Source: Flavobacteriales bacterium UBA952 (GTDB lineage Bacteria; Bacteroidota; Bacteroidia; Flavobacteriales_D; Crocinitomicaceae). Taken from it: a stretch of 64,000 bases of DNA. How positions within the stretch are numbered: position 1 is the stretch's first letter; every line of letters begins with the position of its first letter. This document shows, in pieces, positions 45,701 to 53,999 of the stretch. The stretch covers positions 1-64,000 of the forward strand of contig CAJJBU010000003.1 in assembly GCA_905182495.1 (NCBI GenBank), in the 5' to 3' direction. Below the pieces are notes generated by a model. It worked only from the letters and a program-made list of their open reading frames with translations, did not search any database and was not told the DNA's origin. A program made the translations under genes and the position numbers.

Positions 45701-47483
45701 ATCCATTTGATGCGCCATCAACAATATTAAATGTTGCTGTATTGTTACTAGAAGTATAGTTCACACCATCAATCCATAAATACGAGCCACAGGCTGTTTG
45801 GATATCCACTCCAACGACTGTATTGTTGATCGTTAAATCAAGAGTCACCAATGAATCACATCCGTTTGATGCGCCACCGACAATGTTAAATGTTGCCGTA
45901 TTGTTATTTGTGCTATAAGTGTTTCCATCAATCCATAAATACGACACGCAGGCCGATTGAGTATCTGTTCCTGTTGATGATTGATTCACAACAACGGTCA
46001 TGGTTTCAGTCAGCGCACATTCTCCGGCATCAGGAGTAAAAGTATATGTCGTGGTAGAAGATGAATTATTAACAGGCGACCAATTTCCTGAAACACTATT
46101 GTCACTTATATTCGGTAGACTAAACGAGCCTCCGTTGCAGATATCTGCGATTTGATTAAATATAGGAGTGACAATTGGAGGCTCCGTTATGGTAATACTA
46201 CTTGAAGAAAAGCATCCGTTCGCATCCGTAACTGTAACCGTGTAAATTCCTGCAGCTAAATTCAACACCTCATTTGTCGCGCTATTTGAATTGTTTGAGG
46301 TGCTGATTACGTTTCCAGAATCATCTGTCCATTCAAAATCCCAAGGATTTGCTGTTGTTTGAGCTTCAGCTGTGACAATGCCATCGCTCAAACCTTGACA
46401 ACTAACATCTCCAGAAGACACTAAAGGTGATGCACAACAAGCAAGACTTGCACTAAAGAGAAATACTGGATCAAAATTACAGCCTACATCGGACCAATTT
46501 CCTGTCTCCCCATCTCCATAGGTTTCAATATTTACACTTAAGTCGTCACCCGTTTGTCCAGGCGGACAATTTTCTACGGTAGCCTGCCAACAAAACTCCC
46601 AGTCCAATCCTGTACCTTGACAATTATCACCAAAATTATTTGTAGGATCCCCATCAGGAATTGTATTAAAACCTGCAATCGCACCATCAAAGAAAAAACC
46701 ATTTGAGTTTCCAAGGGGAGTAGTAACTCCCGTAAACCAATCCCAGATTCCAGGACCCGAATCACAAGTTGGGGGTGAACTAATTGGGGTTAAATTGATC
46801 CAGGAACTACCCATAATAGGAACCACACCCTGAAACCAATTTGTATTGGTCTGATTCCATTCATCAACCGTAAAACAAAAGGTTACTACCGTACCTGGTT
46901 GATATGTTCCATTCACTGGCAAAGGATCAACAGTCATTGTTGAGGCAAGTAAACACGCATTACAATCTACATTATTTTGTAGCGTAAGATCAAAAGTCCC
47001 TTCATCATTTAAATCTCCTCCACTAATTTGCAAATAATAGGTGTCGCCTGGGTTGAGCTGATCGATTGTCGTTGTCAAGGAGCCACCGCTACCAATATCG
47101 CATCCCGCTCCGATTAAATTGCCACAATTCCCTGCCCATAATGCAACATTTGGATCATTGATTAAACCGTTTATGGTAATATCTAATGACAAACCCGAAG
47201 GAACAAATGAATACCAAACATCTGTTGCTGGTGATGCCATATCTTGTCCACTTCCTTGACAATTAATTAATGTGGTATATGGGTTTTCCGTTTGTGCTCC
47301 AACATTTGTGAGATTTGTAAAAGTCACCGGGTCACCCTGGCCATCGTTATTCGGTCCGTTTCCGCAATTCGCTGGAGCGGGAAGAGTACCTAGGGGTGAG
47401 GCATTAAAGCAATCATCATTAGAAACTTGAGAAAAGCATGAAAAATGAACGAATACACCTAGTATAAAAATGATTATTCTCAT
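42753..47483 (-). CDS. Giant secreted repeat protein with gliding-motility C-terminal domain
   Basis: A 1576-residue protein with a signal peptide (MRIIIFILGVFVHFSCFSQ). Residues about 20-170 form a carbohydrate-binding-like domain (DMASPATDVWYSFVPSGLSL), then a Trp-rich region (DWEFCWQATVENC), a SprB-like segment with AGIYTVTVTDANGC, eleven tandem repeats of 51-53 residues (about residues 500-1075) that carry YxWIDGxxY and GCDSLVTLDLTI, then Ig-like segments and a C-terminal CHU_C domain (IIPTAFTPDNDMVNDIW to VSILK). The type IX secretion sorting domain and the repeats point to a cell-surface or released adhesin. It is probably read together with the small gene upstream, and a paralogue of the following gene. 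Confidence 0.88.
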   Translation of the reverse strand: MRIIIFILGVFVHFSCFSQVSNDDCFNASPLGTLPAPANCGNGPNNDGQGDPVTFTNLTNVGAQTENPYTTLINCQGSGQDMASPATDVWYSFVPSGLSLDITINGLINDPNVALWAGNCGNLIGAGCDIGSGGSLTTTIDQLNPGDTYYLQISGGDLNDEGTFDLTLQNNVDCNACLLASTMTVDPLPVNGTYQPGTVVTFCFTVDEWNQTNTNWFQGVVPIMGSSWINLTPISSPPTCDSGPGIWDWFTGVTTPLGNSNGFFFDGAIAGFNTIPDGDPTNNFGDNCQGTGLDWEFCWQATVENCPPGQTGDDLSVNIETYGDGETGNWSDVGCNFDPVFLFSASLACCASPLVSSGDVSCQGLSDGIVTAEAQTTANPWDFEWTDDSGNVISTSNNSNSATNEVLNLAAGIYTVTVTDANGCFSSSSITITEPPIVTPIFNQIADICNGGSFSLPNISDNSVSGNWSPVNNSSSTTTYTFTPDAGECALTETMTVVVNQSSTGTDTQSACVSYLWIDGNTYSTNNNTATFNIVGGASNGCDSLVTLDLTINNTVVGVDIQTACGSYLWIDGVNYTSSNNTATFNIVDGASNGCDSLVTLDLTITSPTTGTDTQASCDTYTWIDGVDYTSSNNAATFNIVGGAENGCDSLVTLDLTINNTVVGTDIQTACGSYLWIDGVNYTSSSNAATFNIVGGASNGCDSLVTLDLTINNTVVGVDIQTACGSYLWIDGVNYTSSNNAATFNIVGGAENGCDSLVTLDLTINNLTTGTDTQAACDTYTWIDGNIYTASNNSATWLLSNAAGCDSTVTLDLTITNATTGTDTQAACDTYTWIDGNIYTASNNSATWLLSNAAGCDSIVTLDLTITIPTTGTDTQASCDNYTWINGVTYIASNNSATFLLTNAVGCDSLVTLDLTIANSLTGTDTQTACDTYTWIDGNTYTTSNNSAAFTLTASGGCDSLVTLDLTISNSSTGIDFQTACDSYTWVDGNTYTTSNNSATFLLTNTAGCDSTVTLDLIINNSVTGTDTQTACDSYLWIDGNTYVVSNNSASFNITGGGVNGCDSLVSLDLTINNTPSYTMSGTDPDICNASNGSITISGLNAGALYTISYDSLSTPSQVSNFTADTFGEYLILGLGAGLYSSFSIIHNGCEFTSPDLMDLNNPGAPSINFQLDSTVCDTYTLLDISGTNLSGNESYYTQSNAEGTPLLSGDMISSTQTIYIYDILGTCSDESSFTVTVTNTPSIINPGPQESCESFILPLSIQGNNLSGNQNYYNDSQSNGGSPINDAILSSQTVYVYDENGTCSNEVSFDITINELPMLLSFTGEGIYCDGDLIDDLLVEVSGAPDYTLDYTLNGIPLNISSSSSPLNLGNTSGAYVITSLSDNACDIILNNVQTVIVNPIPVAPDVSEDVLYCANMIPEQVLASGSSGEYTWYSDPAISQIISFGESIIPNVVLGSMTYYVTANDSDCEGLPASVTITFEECNIIIPTAFTPDNDMVNDIWELENIDNIYPNNKVFIYNRWGNQIFESEKGAYSQRPWDGRFNGNALPVASYYYIVVFNDGVTDQSIGIVSILK
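44260..45980 (-). repeat. Eleven tandem 51-53 residue repeats in the 1576-residue secreted protein
   Basis: The units are 153 or 159 bases long. Each has TGxDxQxxC, YxWIDGxxY and GCDSxVTLDLTI; the spacing differs by two residues between the sub-types. Several units are nearly identical and one pair is exactly repeated (see next entry), so the array is still changing. Confidence 0.92.
44911..45179 (-). repeat. Exact 116-base duplication inside the repeat array
   Basis: Bases 44911-45026 and 45064-45179 are identical over 116 bases, offset by 153 bases (one 51-residue unit). This is much closer than any other pair in the array and indicates recent duplication or gene conversion. Confidence 0.9.
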
Positions 47484-47485
47484 AA

Positions 47486-47848
47486 CTATTTCCTGTTAAT
47501 TTTTTTCTTTTTCAAATCTCGATCAACACGTATAACAATAACCCCGTTTTTGGCAATAGAGTATATGTGCTTACTAGCTATCTTTACTGATTTATTACAG
47601 GAATCAATCATTTCAAAACCTTCCCCGATTAATTGATTTTTTGATTTTAAGAAGACCCTTGCACCATCATCAAATAAAATCTCAAAATTTTCAATCTCAT
47701 GATAATATCCACACCAATTGGCTTGATTTATTGCACTCGCAATTTGTTCGAGTGAATATTTTGACCCTTCTTGTATTGAAGAATAATGTTTTTGGGATTT
47801 AACGTGATAAGAGGCTATTACAAATAGACAAATAATAATTATTTTCAT
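47486..47848 (-). CDS. Small exported protein of unknown function
   Basis: A 120-residue product with a signal peptide (MKIIIICLFVIASYHVKSQ). The mature part (ASAINQANWCGYYHEIENFEILFDDGARVFLKSK) shows a single Cys-containing core and a very basic tail (DLKKKKINRK). No family is recognised. It lies 2 bases upstream of the 1576-residue repeat protein gene and is likely its operon partner; whether it assists export or folding is unknown. Confidence 0.6.
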   Translation of the reverse strand: MKIIIICLFVIASYHVKSQKHYSSIQEGSKYSLEQIASAINQANWCGYYHEIENFEILFDDGARVFLKSKNQLIGEGFEMIDSCNKSVKIASKHIYSIAKNGVIVIRVDRDLKKKKINRK

Positions 47849-47968
47849 TTAAATGAATTTAATTTATTTCCAAGAAATACTCTTATCAGGAGTAAAAGTA
47901 CATAACTTTAAACAAATAAAAAAAGAGTACTAGAGACCGTTTTTGAATGGAATCCTTAATTTTAAAAA

Positions 47969-49078
47969 ATGTTCCTAGAACGACTTCAGTTAATACAATT
48001 CAAAAATCATCAAAACACGGAGATTCAACTCCTAAGTGGCTTAAATGCCTTTGTAGGAAAAAACGGAAGTGGTAAAACCAATATACTCGATGCGATATAC
48101 TACATGAGTATGTGTAAGTCATATCTGAATCCTATTGACAAACAAAATGTCATGTTTGATTGCTCATTTTTTCAAATTCAAGGTGCCTGGAATACAGAAA
48201 ATAAAACCCAAACTGTTGCTTGTTCATACAAACTAGGTTCGAAGAAAAAAATAAAACTCAACAAAAAAGAATACGAAAGACTTGCCGAACACATTGGTAA
48301 ATTCCCTGTAGTCTTTATCTCCCCCTATGACGGTGATCTCATTAACGAAGGCAGTGAATTAAGAAGGAAATGGATGGATGGAATCATCTCTCAGGTCGAT
48401 CCTATTTATTTAAACACGATTCAATCCTATCAGAAAGTTTTGATGCAAAGAAATGCTCTGCTAAAAAACATGAGTGAACACAGATTATTTGACCTTGAAT
48501 CCATAGAAGTCTGGGATGCTCAACTCGACAAGTTAGGTTCATTTATTCATGAAAAACGGAAAGATTTTCTGGAATCATTTATTCCCGTTTTCAATAAGTT
48601 CTACGAACAAATTGGCGACGGAATCGAAAACGCGGCTATCGAATATAAATCACAACTCACTAATGAGAACTTTGCTGAAATCCTTATCGCTTATCACAAA
48701 AAGGATAGTTATACACAGTATACAAACGCGGGAACACATAAAGATGATTTAACCTTTACTATAAAAGGCCACCCCGTTAAAAAATTCGGATCACAAGGAC
48801 AGCAAAAATCTTTTGTAATCGCTTTGCGTTTAGCGCAATTTGATTGGTTAAAAGCTCAAAAAAAAACGAATCCAATTCTGCTTCTTGATGATATCTTTGA
48901 CAAATTAGATGGCGAACGGGTTCAGAAGCTCGTAGGTTTGGTTACACAAGATTATTTTGGCCAGGTTTTACTTTCCGACACAGATCAAAAGAGAATGGAA
49001 TCCCTATTAGATTCCTTACCTGTACCCTCAAAACTATTTGAAGTAATTGAAGGAGATGTTAAAGAAATTTCTCGCTAA
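47969..49078 (+). CDS. recF: DNA replication and repair protein RecF
   Basis: RecF is an SMC-like ATPase that helps RecA load at single-strand gaps. The 369-residue protein has the P-loop GKNGSGKTNILDAIYY (residues 30-45), the ABC-type signature GSQGQQKSFVIALRLAQ near residue 275 and the Walker B PILLLDDIFDKLD near residue 310. The helical arm lies between. It is followed after 11 bases by the dciA-like gene, an arrangement found in many bacteria. No dnaA or dnaN is in the window. Confidence 0.97.
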   Translation: MFLERLQLIQFKNHQNTEIQLLSGLNAFVGKNGSGKTNILDAIYYMSMCKSYLNPIDKQNVMFDCSFFQIQGAWNTENKTQTVACSYKLGSKKKIKLNKKEYERLAEHIGKFPVVFISPYDGDLINEGSELRRKWMDGIISQVDPIYLNTIQSYQKVLMQRNALLKNMSEHRLFDLESIEVWDAQLDKLGSFIHEKRKDFLESFIPVFNKFYEQIGDGIENAAIEYKSQLTNENFAEILIAYHKKDSYTQYTNAGTHKDDLTFTIKGHPVKKFGSQGQQKSFVIALRLAQFDWLKAQKKTNPILLLDDIFDKLDGERVQKLVGLVTQDYFGQVLLSDTDQKRMESLLDSLPVPSKLFEVIEGDVKEISR

Positions 49079-49083
49079 CTTTG
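49076..49083 (+). promoter_or_regulatory. Putative -7 promoter box of the dciA-like gene, implying a leaderless transcript
   Basis: TAACTTTG is an exact TAnnTTTG match. It overlaps the recF stop codon and ends 6 bases before the ATG at 49090. Confidence 0.4.
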
Positions 49084-49089
49084 CAGCAC

Positions 49090-49401
49090 ATGGCCTATAA
49101 TCCTGACAATCGAAGAGCACGTAAAGAACAATCCCTTGGAGATGTAATCGATAAATTGCTTAAGGCTTACCGGCTCGATGATAAGATGAAGGAGTTTGAT
49201 CTAAATGATGCATGGCCAGAATTGATGGGGACTGCAGTAGCCCATCGAACAAAAAGCATAGAAATAAAAAACAAGAAGCTACTTTTGAAAATAGATTCTT
49301 CTGTCATGCGCGAAGAGCTGCATGCGGGGAAACAAGTCATTATCGAACGGGTCAATCAATTTATGAAAAAAGAGGTCATTACAGACGTTTGGTTTTCCTA
49401 G
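49090..49401 (+). CDS. DUF721/DciA-like protein
   Basis: A 103-residue protein of the DUF721 family, which includes DciA, the helicase operator that replaces DnaC in most bacteria. Basic N-terminus (YNPDNRRARKEQSLGDV), then the conserved KH-like core LNDAWPELMGTAVAHRTKSIEIKNKKLLLKIDSS and VMREELHAGKQVIIERVNQF. The start is the ATG at 49090; a TTG 9 bases upstream lies in the recF tail. Position after recF supports a role in replication. Its stop interlocks with that of the CotH gene (shared CTAG). Confidence 0.8.
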   Translation: MAYNPDNRRARKEQSLGDVIDKLLKAYRLDDKMKEFDLNDAWPELMGTAVAHRTKSIEIKNKKLLLKIDSSVMREELHAGKQVIIERVNQFMKKEVITDVWFS

Positions 49402-52334
49402 ATACCTTCCTTGCTAAATTCCTGATACATCGAATCAATATCAAATCGGATTTCACCAACATGTTGCCTCCCCTCAAAGTAAATTCTCGAGCCTTTTTCA
49501 AGCAATAACTTCGTTTTTACGTCCTTCAATATGGCAGAATTCACAATCAATTCGGCAGGTCCATACTCTGCCTTTTTCATGTAAGATGCAAAGGCATAAG
49601 CGCAAGAGCTGATCCTTGTATTATCAATTGTAACCTTTGATTTATCTTTCGATGCTATAGCAATCGAAGCGCCATTTATATCACAATTCACAATCCTTAA
49701 ATCCGAATGTTCTCCTCCTGAAATTCCTTTATCTCCCGAATTCTTGATTTGGCAGCCTTCAATTTTAATTTTACTCCCTGAAAAATCAATACAATCATTT
49801 CCAGTATCAAAAAATGTAGAATAACGAAGAATTCCGGTGCAAAAGTCTGCATCAAACCCATCCGAATAGGTATTGCCTATTTTACAAGAATCTAAAACAA
49901 AATCACAACGGATAAGATTTAAAGCATCCTCACTACGCGAGTTTAAAAAACTGCAATTCGATACTTTCACTGCCCCCTCGTAAATGGTGACACCTCCCGT
50001 TAATATCCAATGTTTCGTGTTCGCAGCTGTTAGATTTGAAAAATTGACATACTCCAATTCAACTTCGCCTCCATTCGGAAGTAAAACGACCCCTCCTCCT
50101 TTGGGACCTTGCCCATTAAAAACGATAGGGTTCCGTTCCGTACCCATCATTTTCACTGGGGAATAGGAAACCAAACGGGCACCACCCTGTAATGTGATAT
50201 TCGCCCCTGCTTCAATTACCAACATTTTGTTACGCGGCACGTAAACTGTCTGGCTAAAAGTGTGTTTCCCTTTTTTAATTGTAACGACACCATCGTCCAA
50301 ATCTACCTTCAATTCAGTCGCTTGAGAACCAATAACCGAAAGTTTACCCACTGGAGGAAAAGGACTCACCTTTGCTTTAAGGAGAGAATCACCTGTTATT
50401 TTGGTTTTGTAATAGATCTTTTTTGGTCGAAACTTAAAATCATAAGATTTTACAACAGCATTGTCTATAAAGCCCCCCATAGAAATTAAAGCATCAAAAG
50501 GGAGAATTAGATTTTTGTTTAGCTTGGTTGTATAACCCACCAATTCTATCTCAGATAAAAGAAAATTTTCAAACTGAAGACGGCAAGACAAAGAGTCCGA
50601 TTCGGTGGTGTAAACTTTTAATGCAACCTCATCAAAAATCACATCTTGTTTCGTATCCTTGTAAACGCCCGTTTTCTTTATTTTTCTTTCAGCCAGGGGT
50701 AATTTCTCATAGCTCTTTACTTTTTCTTGAATATTGACTCTATTCATTTCAAAATAAGCTTGATCCAATTTATACATCGGGTACTCATGCCTCAAAAGCC
50801 CCTCGTAATGCTTGATTTCCACCTCCAATTCCTTGAGGGCATGCTTGATGTAATCAGCCGAGGAGAATTTCTTCAAATAGAGAATATACAAGTTATTAAA
50901 CTCCGAGTTCAAGAATAAGGCGTCAAAGCTTGTAAAGTCATTATCTCTTCGCCAATGCGCCGCTTTGCCTAATAATTCGCGATGAACCGTTAATTTCCCT
51001 GGAAAACAATCATAAGCAATAGGCTCGAGTAAACCATTCACTGGGTTCAAATAATTACGCTGGTTATGCCATATCAAACCATGTTTTGAATTCAAAACAT
51101 CACACATCGCTATGAAACGAGCCATCTTATCTAGATCCATGTACTCCTCAAGATTGTGATCTAGATCTCTAAAACGCCCCATGTGACTTTGAGCCAATAC
51201 AAATTGCTGCAATAAGACTGGGTTTCGGCGTGTCCTTTTACTACTAAAAGGCAGTATCTCAGCCGATTCCACGTAAGGATATTTTTTCAGTCCTTTGTGT
51301 TCTACTTTTTGATTGTGGTAACCCTGCCAAACTCCACTTTCATCAAATTTAACAATAGGCCCCTCTCTCCGATCTCTATACTCTAAAAGTCTTTTGTCAA
51401 AATGCTCTTCCAAAGCATATACACCGCGGTTAACGCCATTTATATAAACCACTTTAAATTTATAGCGGGTTGTCAACACATTTTCCTTTTCAAACAAACG
51501 ATGTCCAAACCATTCCATCATAAATGATCTCGTGTGCGGATCCTGAATAGAAAACTTTTTCATGCCCTGGTAGGCATTGCTTCCCTTGAATTTAATTCGA
51601 AATGACCATTTATCACCCTGGAGATGATCCACCCAATCACCTTTGATTCTCAAGGAAACAGGAACCTTAGCTCCTTGCATAACGACAGAAGCCTTAAAAT
51701 AAGATTTCAAGTCTGAAGTGATCACCCCTTGATTTAAGGCGCGATTTCTAAATTCAACAATACTATCCAATGCCGAAGGAAGTATTTCAATTCGCAAGAT
51801 ATCTTCTTCCGCGACATGTTCTGGTTTTTTGTTCTCCCGAAAACAATCAATAGTGATATCATCAAAGTATAAATCTTTCTTTTTGGGATTCCAGAGATAA
51901 ACCTGCACAAAATCATGGTCTTGTTTGGCTACAAAGCTCACATTTATAAGCTCCCACTCAACATTTTCTTGCAATGAAACGTCGTTGCTTTCATATTGTA
52001 ATTGCCCCTTTGAAGCAATGATCAATTGACCACTTTCTCCACCTTTTTTTCTATAAACGGAAGCATAAATAATATCACCTTTCTTAATATCATCCAATTT
52101 AAAAGAAGCTCCAAACTCATGTTTAACATCCAATTTAAAGCCAAATTCTCCAGTACGGCTATACGCTGAAGAACGACAATTCGCGTTAGAAAGATAATGA
52201 TCACCCTCTTTAAATTTTTTGCCCGATATAGTTTCAGCGCTGCATTCTATATGCAAGTGGGTTTCAACTTTTTTATCTGAAGAGCACGCACTTATAAGAG
52301 CTATTAGTAAAAGAGTGAAGAGGGTCAGCCTCAT
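49398..52334 (-). CDS. CotH-like kinase and right-handed beta-helix lipoprotein
   Basis: A 978-residue lipoprotein (LLIALISACSSDKK). After a carbohydrate-binding-like domain (residues about 25-170, FDDITIDC), a CotH-like domain spans about 180-480 (LRIKGDWVDHLQGDKWSFRIKF, FKVVYINGVNRGVYALEEHFDKRLLEYR, VLNSKHGLIWHNQRNYLNP, EPIAYDCFPGK). CotH proteins are atypical protein kinases of spore coats and cellulosomes; the usual WDxD motif is diverged here. The last third is a right-handed parallel beta-helix (SFLNSRSEDALNLIRCDFVL, NTYSDGFDADFCTG, DCIDFSGSKIKIEGCQIKNS). The combination suggests a surface protein that modifies or binds polysaccharide or proteins. It is probably a single-gene unit. Confidence 0.8.
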   Translation of the reverse strand: MRLTLFTLLLIALISACSSDKKVETHLHIECSAETISGKKFKEGDHYLSNANCRSSAYSRTGEFGFKLDVKHEFGASFKLDDIKKGDIIYASVYRKKGGESGQLIIASKGQLQYESNDVSLQENVEWELINVSFVAKQDHDFVQVYLWNPKKKDLYFDDITIDCFRENKKPEHVAEEDILRIEILPSALDSIVEFRNRALNQGVITSDLKSYFKASVVMQGAKVPVSLRIKGDWVDHLQGDKWSFRIKFKGSNAYQGMKKFSIQDPHTRSFMMEWFGHRLFEKENVLTTRYKFKVVYINGVNRGVYALEEHFDKRLLEYRDRREGPIVKFDESGVWQGYHNQKVEHKGLKKYPYVESAEILPFSSKRTRRNPVLLQQFVLAQSHMGRFRDLDHNLEEYMDLDKMARFIAMCDVLNSKHGLIWHNQRNYLNPVNGLLEPIAYDCFPGKLTVHRELLGKAAHWRRDNDFTSFDALFLNSEFNNLYILYLKKFSSADYIKHALKELEVEIKHYEGLLRHEYPMYKLDQAYFEMNRVNIQEKVKSYEKLPLAERKIKKTGVYKDTKQDVIFDEVALKVYTTESDSLSCRLQFENFLLSEIELVGYTTKLNKNLILPFDALISMGGFIDNAVVKSYDFKFRPKKIYYKTKITGDSLLKAKVSPFPPVGKLSVIGSQATELKVDLDDGVVTIKKGKHTFSQTVYVPRNKMLVIEAGANITLQGGARLVSYSPVKMMGTERNPIVFNGQGPKGGGVVLLPNGGEVELEYVNFSNLTAANTKHWILTGGVTIYEGAVKVSNCSFLNSRSEDALNLIRCDFVLDSCKIGNTYSDGFDADFCTGILRYSTFFDTGNDCIDFSGSKIKIEGCQIKNSGDKGISGGEHSDLRIVNCDINGASIAIASKDKSKVTIDNTRISSCAYAFASYMKKAEYGPAELIVNSAILKDVKTKLLLEKGSRIYFEGRQHVGEIRFDIDSMYQEFSKEGI

Positions 52335-52354
52335 ATTAAAAATGTGTTATGTCG

Positions 52355-52362
52355 CAAATGTA
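52355..52362 (-). promoter_or_regulatory. Putative -7 promoter box of the CotH/beta-helix gene
   Basis: On the minus strand the bases read TACATTTG, an exact TAnnTTTG match, 20 bases before the ATG at 52334. Confidence 0.5.
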
Positions 52363-52474
52363 AAGAATTAAATTTTTAGGGTATTAAATTTAAACTTCTA
52401 TTCCTATGGCATTTGAAATGGCTTCAAACTATTCGCTGTGGTCATTTTTACTATATTTATTACTTTAAAAAAAC

Positions 52475-53197
52475 ATGAAAAAACAGCTTGATAAAATTGT
52501 AGAAACAAGAGATTCTAAATATGGTCTGTATTTCGATTACGCCATCCAATTCCTTATCCTTTTATCCGTAATTTCTTTTACCATTGAAACAATACCGGAC
52601 CTTGAAGAAAGAACTCGAAATGTTTTAGAAAAAATTGAAATCATTTGTATTACAATCTTCTCCTTAGAATATCTAATTCGTCTTTATATCGCTAAAAACA
52701 AAACAACCTTTGTTTTTAGTTTTTATGGCCTCATTGATTTGCTTGCGATTCTGCCTTTCTATTTGGCACTAGGATTTGACCTTAGATCAGCTCGTATCTT
52801 GCGATTCTTAAGACTATTTAGACTCATAAAACTCATTAGATATAATAAAGCAATAAAGCGATTTCAAAGAGCATTTATAATGATAAAGCAAGAATTGATT
52901 ATGTTTAGTTTTGTGTCATTCATTTTATTCTACTTATCAGCAGTTGGCATATATTATTTCGAGAATAGCGTCCAACCCGAGGCGTTTTCTTCTATATTTT
53001 CGAGTATGTGGTGGTCTGTTGTAACTTTAACTACCGTGGGATATGGAGACATTGTTCCCATTACAATAGGAGGAAGAATTTTTACTTTCGTCATTCTTAT
53101 GTTGGGACTTGGTATTATAGCTATTCCTTCAGGTATGATCTCTTCAGCTTTAACGGAGGCAAGGGCCATGGAGAAAAAAGAAAACCAAGAAAAATAA
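52475..53197 (+). CDS. Voltage-gated-type potassium channel (ion transporter)
   Basis: A 240-residue Kv-like channel subunit. Six membrane segments are visible; S4 reads RSARILRFLRLFRLIKLIRYNK with regularly spaced arginines, and the selectivity filter is TLTTVGYGDIVP near residue 190. The end is a short cytoplasmic helix (SSALTEARAMEKKENQEK). The closely related families include KvAP-like and other prokaryotic channels. It stands alone, with about 140 bases to the next gene. Confidence 0.92.
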   Translation: MKKQLDKIVETRDSKYGLYFDYAIQFLILLSVISFTIETIPDLEERTRNVLEKIEIICITIFSLEYLIRLYIAKNKTTFVFSFYGLIDLLAILPFYLALGFDLRSARILRFLRLFRLIKLIRYNKAIKRFQRAFIMIKQELIMFSFVSFILFYLSAVGIYYFENSVQPEAFSSIFSSMWWSVVTLTTVGYGDIVPITIGGRIFTFVILMLGLGIIAIPSGMISSALTEARAMEKKENQEK

Positions 53198-53335
53198 TCT
53201 TGAAAAATCAAGCTGCAACGAAACAACGCTGTAAATCTATTTATCTCTTTCCTATTTGCTAGATTCGTAAAGTATTTCAATCTGTTTATTACGAAGTTAT
53301 GCCTGCCGTAAAATAAAACCAATACCTATTAATAA

Positions 53336-53908
53336 ATGAATGTTTCCGTCTTAAAAAACCACAACACAAGTCATTGGTCTGGTGGTTCTACTACAGAGTT
53401 ATTTATCCACCCTGCTGAAGCTAAGTATTCAGAACGGAATTTTCAGTTAAGACTCAGTATTGCCAAAGTAGATGATGAACAGTCTACATTTACGTCATTA
53501 AATGGTGTCAATCGGAAACTGATGGTCTTGGAAGGGCAGATTTACCTTAACCATAAAAACCAGCATAGTTCAAAATTAAAAAAATTTAACGTTGATACTT
53601 TTAAGGGCGATTGGACAAGCACATGCATTGGGACATGCACAGATTTCAATGTGATGACCATGGGCCCTTTGAAGAGTGAATTGTTCGGTTTACACATTGC
53701 ACCTGACAATAAATCCGACATTGAACTTGAGCCCCAATGGGAGAATTTATATGTCTTTGTGCTTAATGGCTGTCTCCAAATTGAAATCAACCACGAAACC
53801 TTAATTCTTGAGGAGGGAAAACTACTTGTGATTCATCAATCATCTCAGGTACTATTCCCAACTTACTCAAAAGAAGGATGTCAAATTGCAGTCACTAAAA
53901 CGACCTAA
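53336..53908 (+). CDS. HutD/Ves family protein
   Basis: A 190-residue double-stranded beta-helix protein of the HutD family. The matching blocks are SHWSGGSTTELFIHPAEAKY, FQLRLSIAKVDDEQSTFTS and GVNRKLMVLEGQIYLNHKN. HutD is found with histidine utilisation genes and its relatives are cupin-like; E. coli Ves is a homologue. Here no hut genes are in the window. The reaction, if any, is unknown. It is transcribed in isolation. Confidence 0.82.
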   Translation: MNVSVLKNHNTSHWSGGSTTELFIHPAEAKYSERNFQLRLSIAKVDDEQSTFTSLNGVNRKLMVLEGQIYLNHKNQHSSKLKKFNVDTFKGDWTSTCIGTCTDFNVMTMGPLKSELFGLHIAPDNKSDIELEPQWENLYVFVLNGCLQIEINHETLILEEGKLLVIHQSSQVLFPTYSKEGCQIAVTKTT

Positions 53909-53999
53909 ATAGGTCTAAATAACCTGGTAGCGATTTCTAATGTGAAAAACAGATGGATTTAAGTCAGAGCAAAGCTAAAATTACTTACTTTTCTATCTC

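Noticed and set aside
44260-45980. Regularly spaced repeats resembling a CRISPR-like array
   Set aside because: The repeat unit is 153-159 bases with no short identical spacer-flanking repeats, and it is in frame throughout a large secreted protein.
53264-53295. Inverted repeat TTCGTAA and TTACGAA with an 18-base spacer
   Set aside because: Seven base pairs with a long loop and no T run; expected by chance in AT-rich DNA and unrelated to a terminator or operator that I can support.
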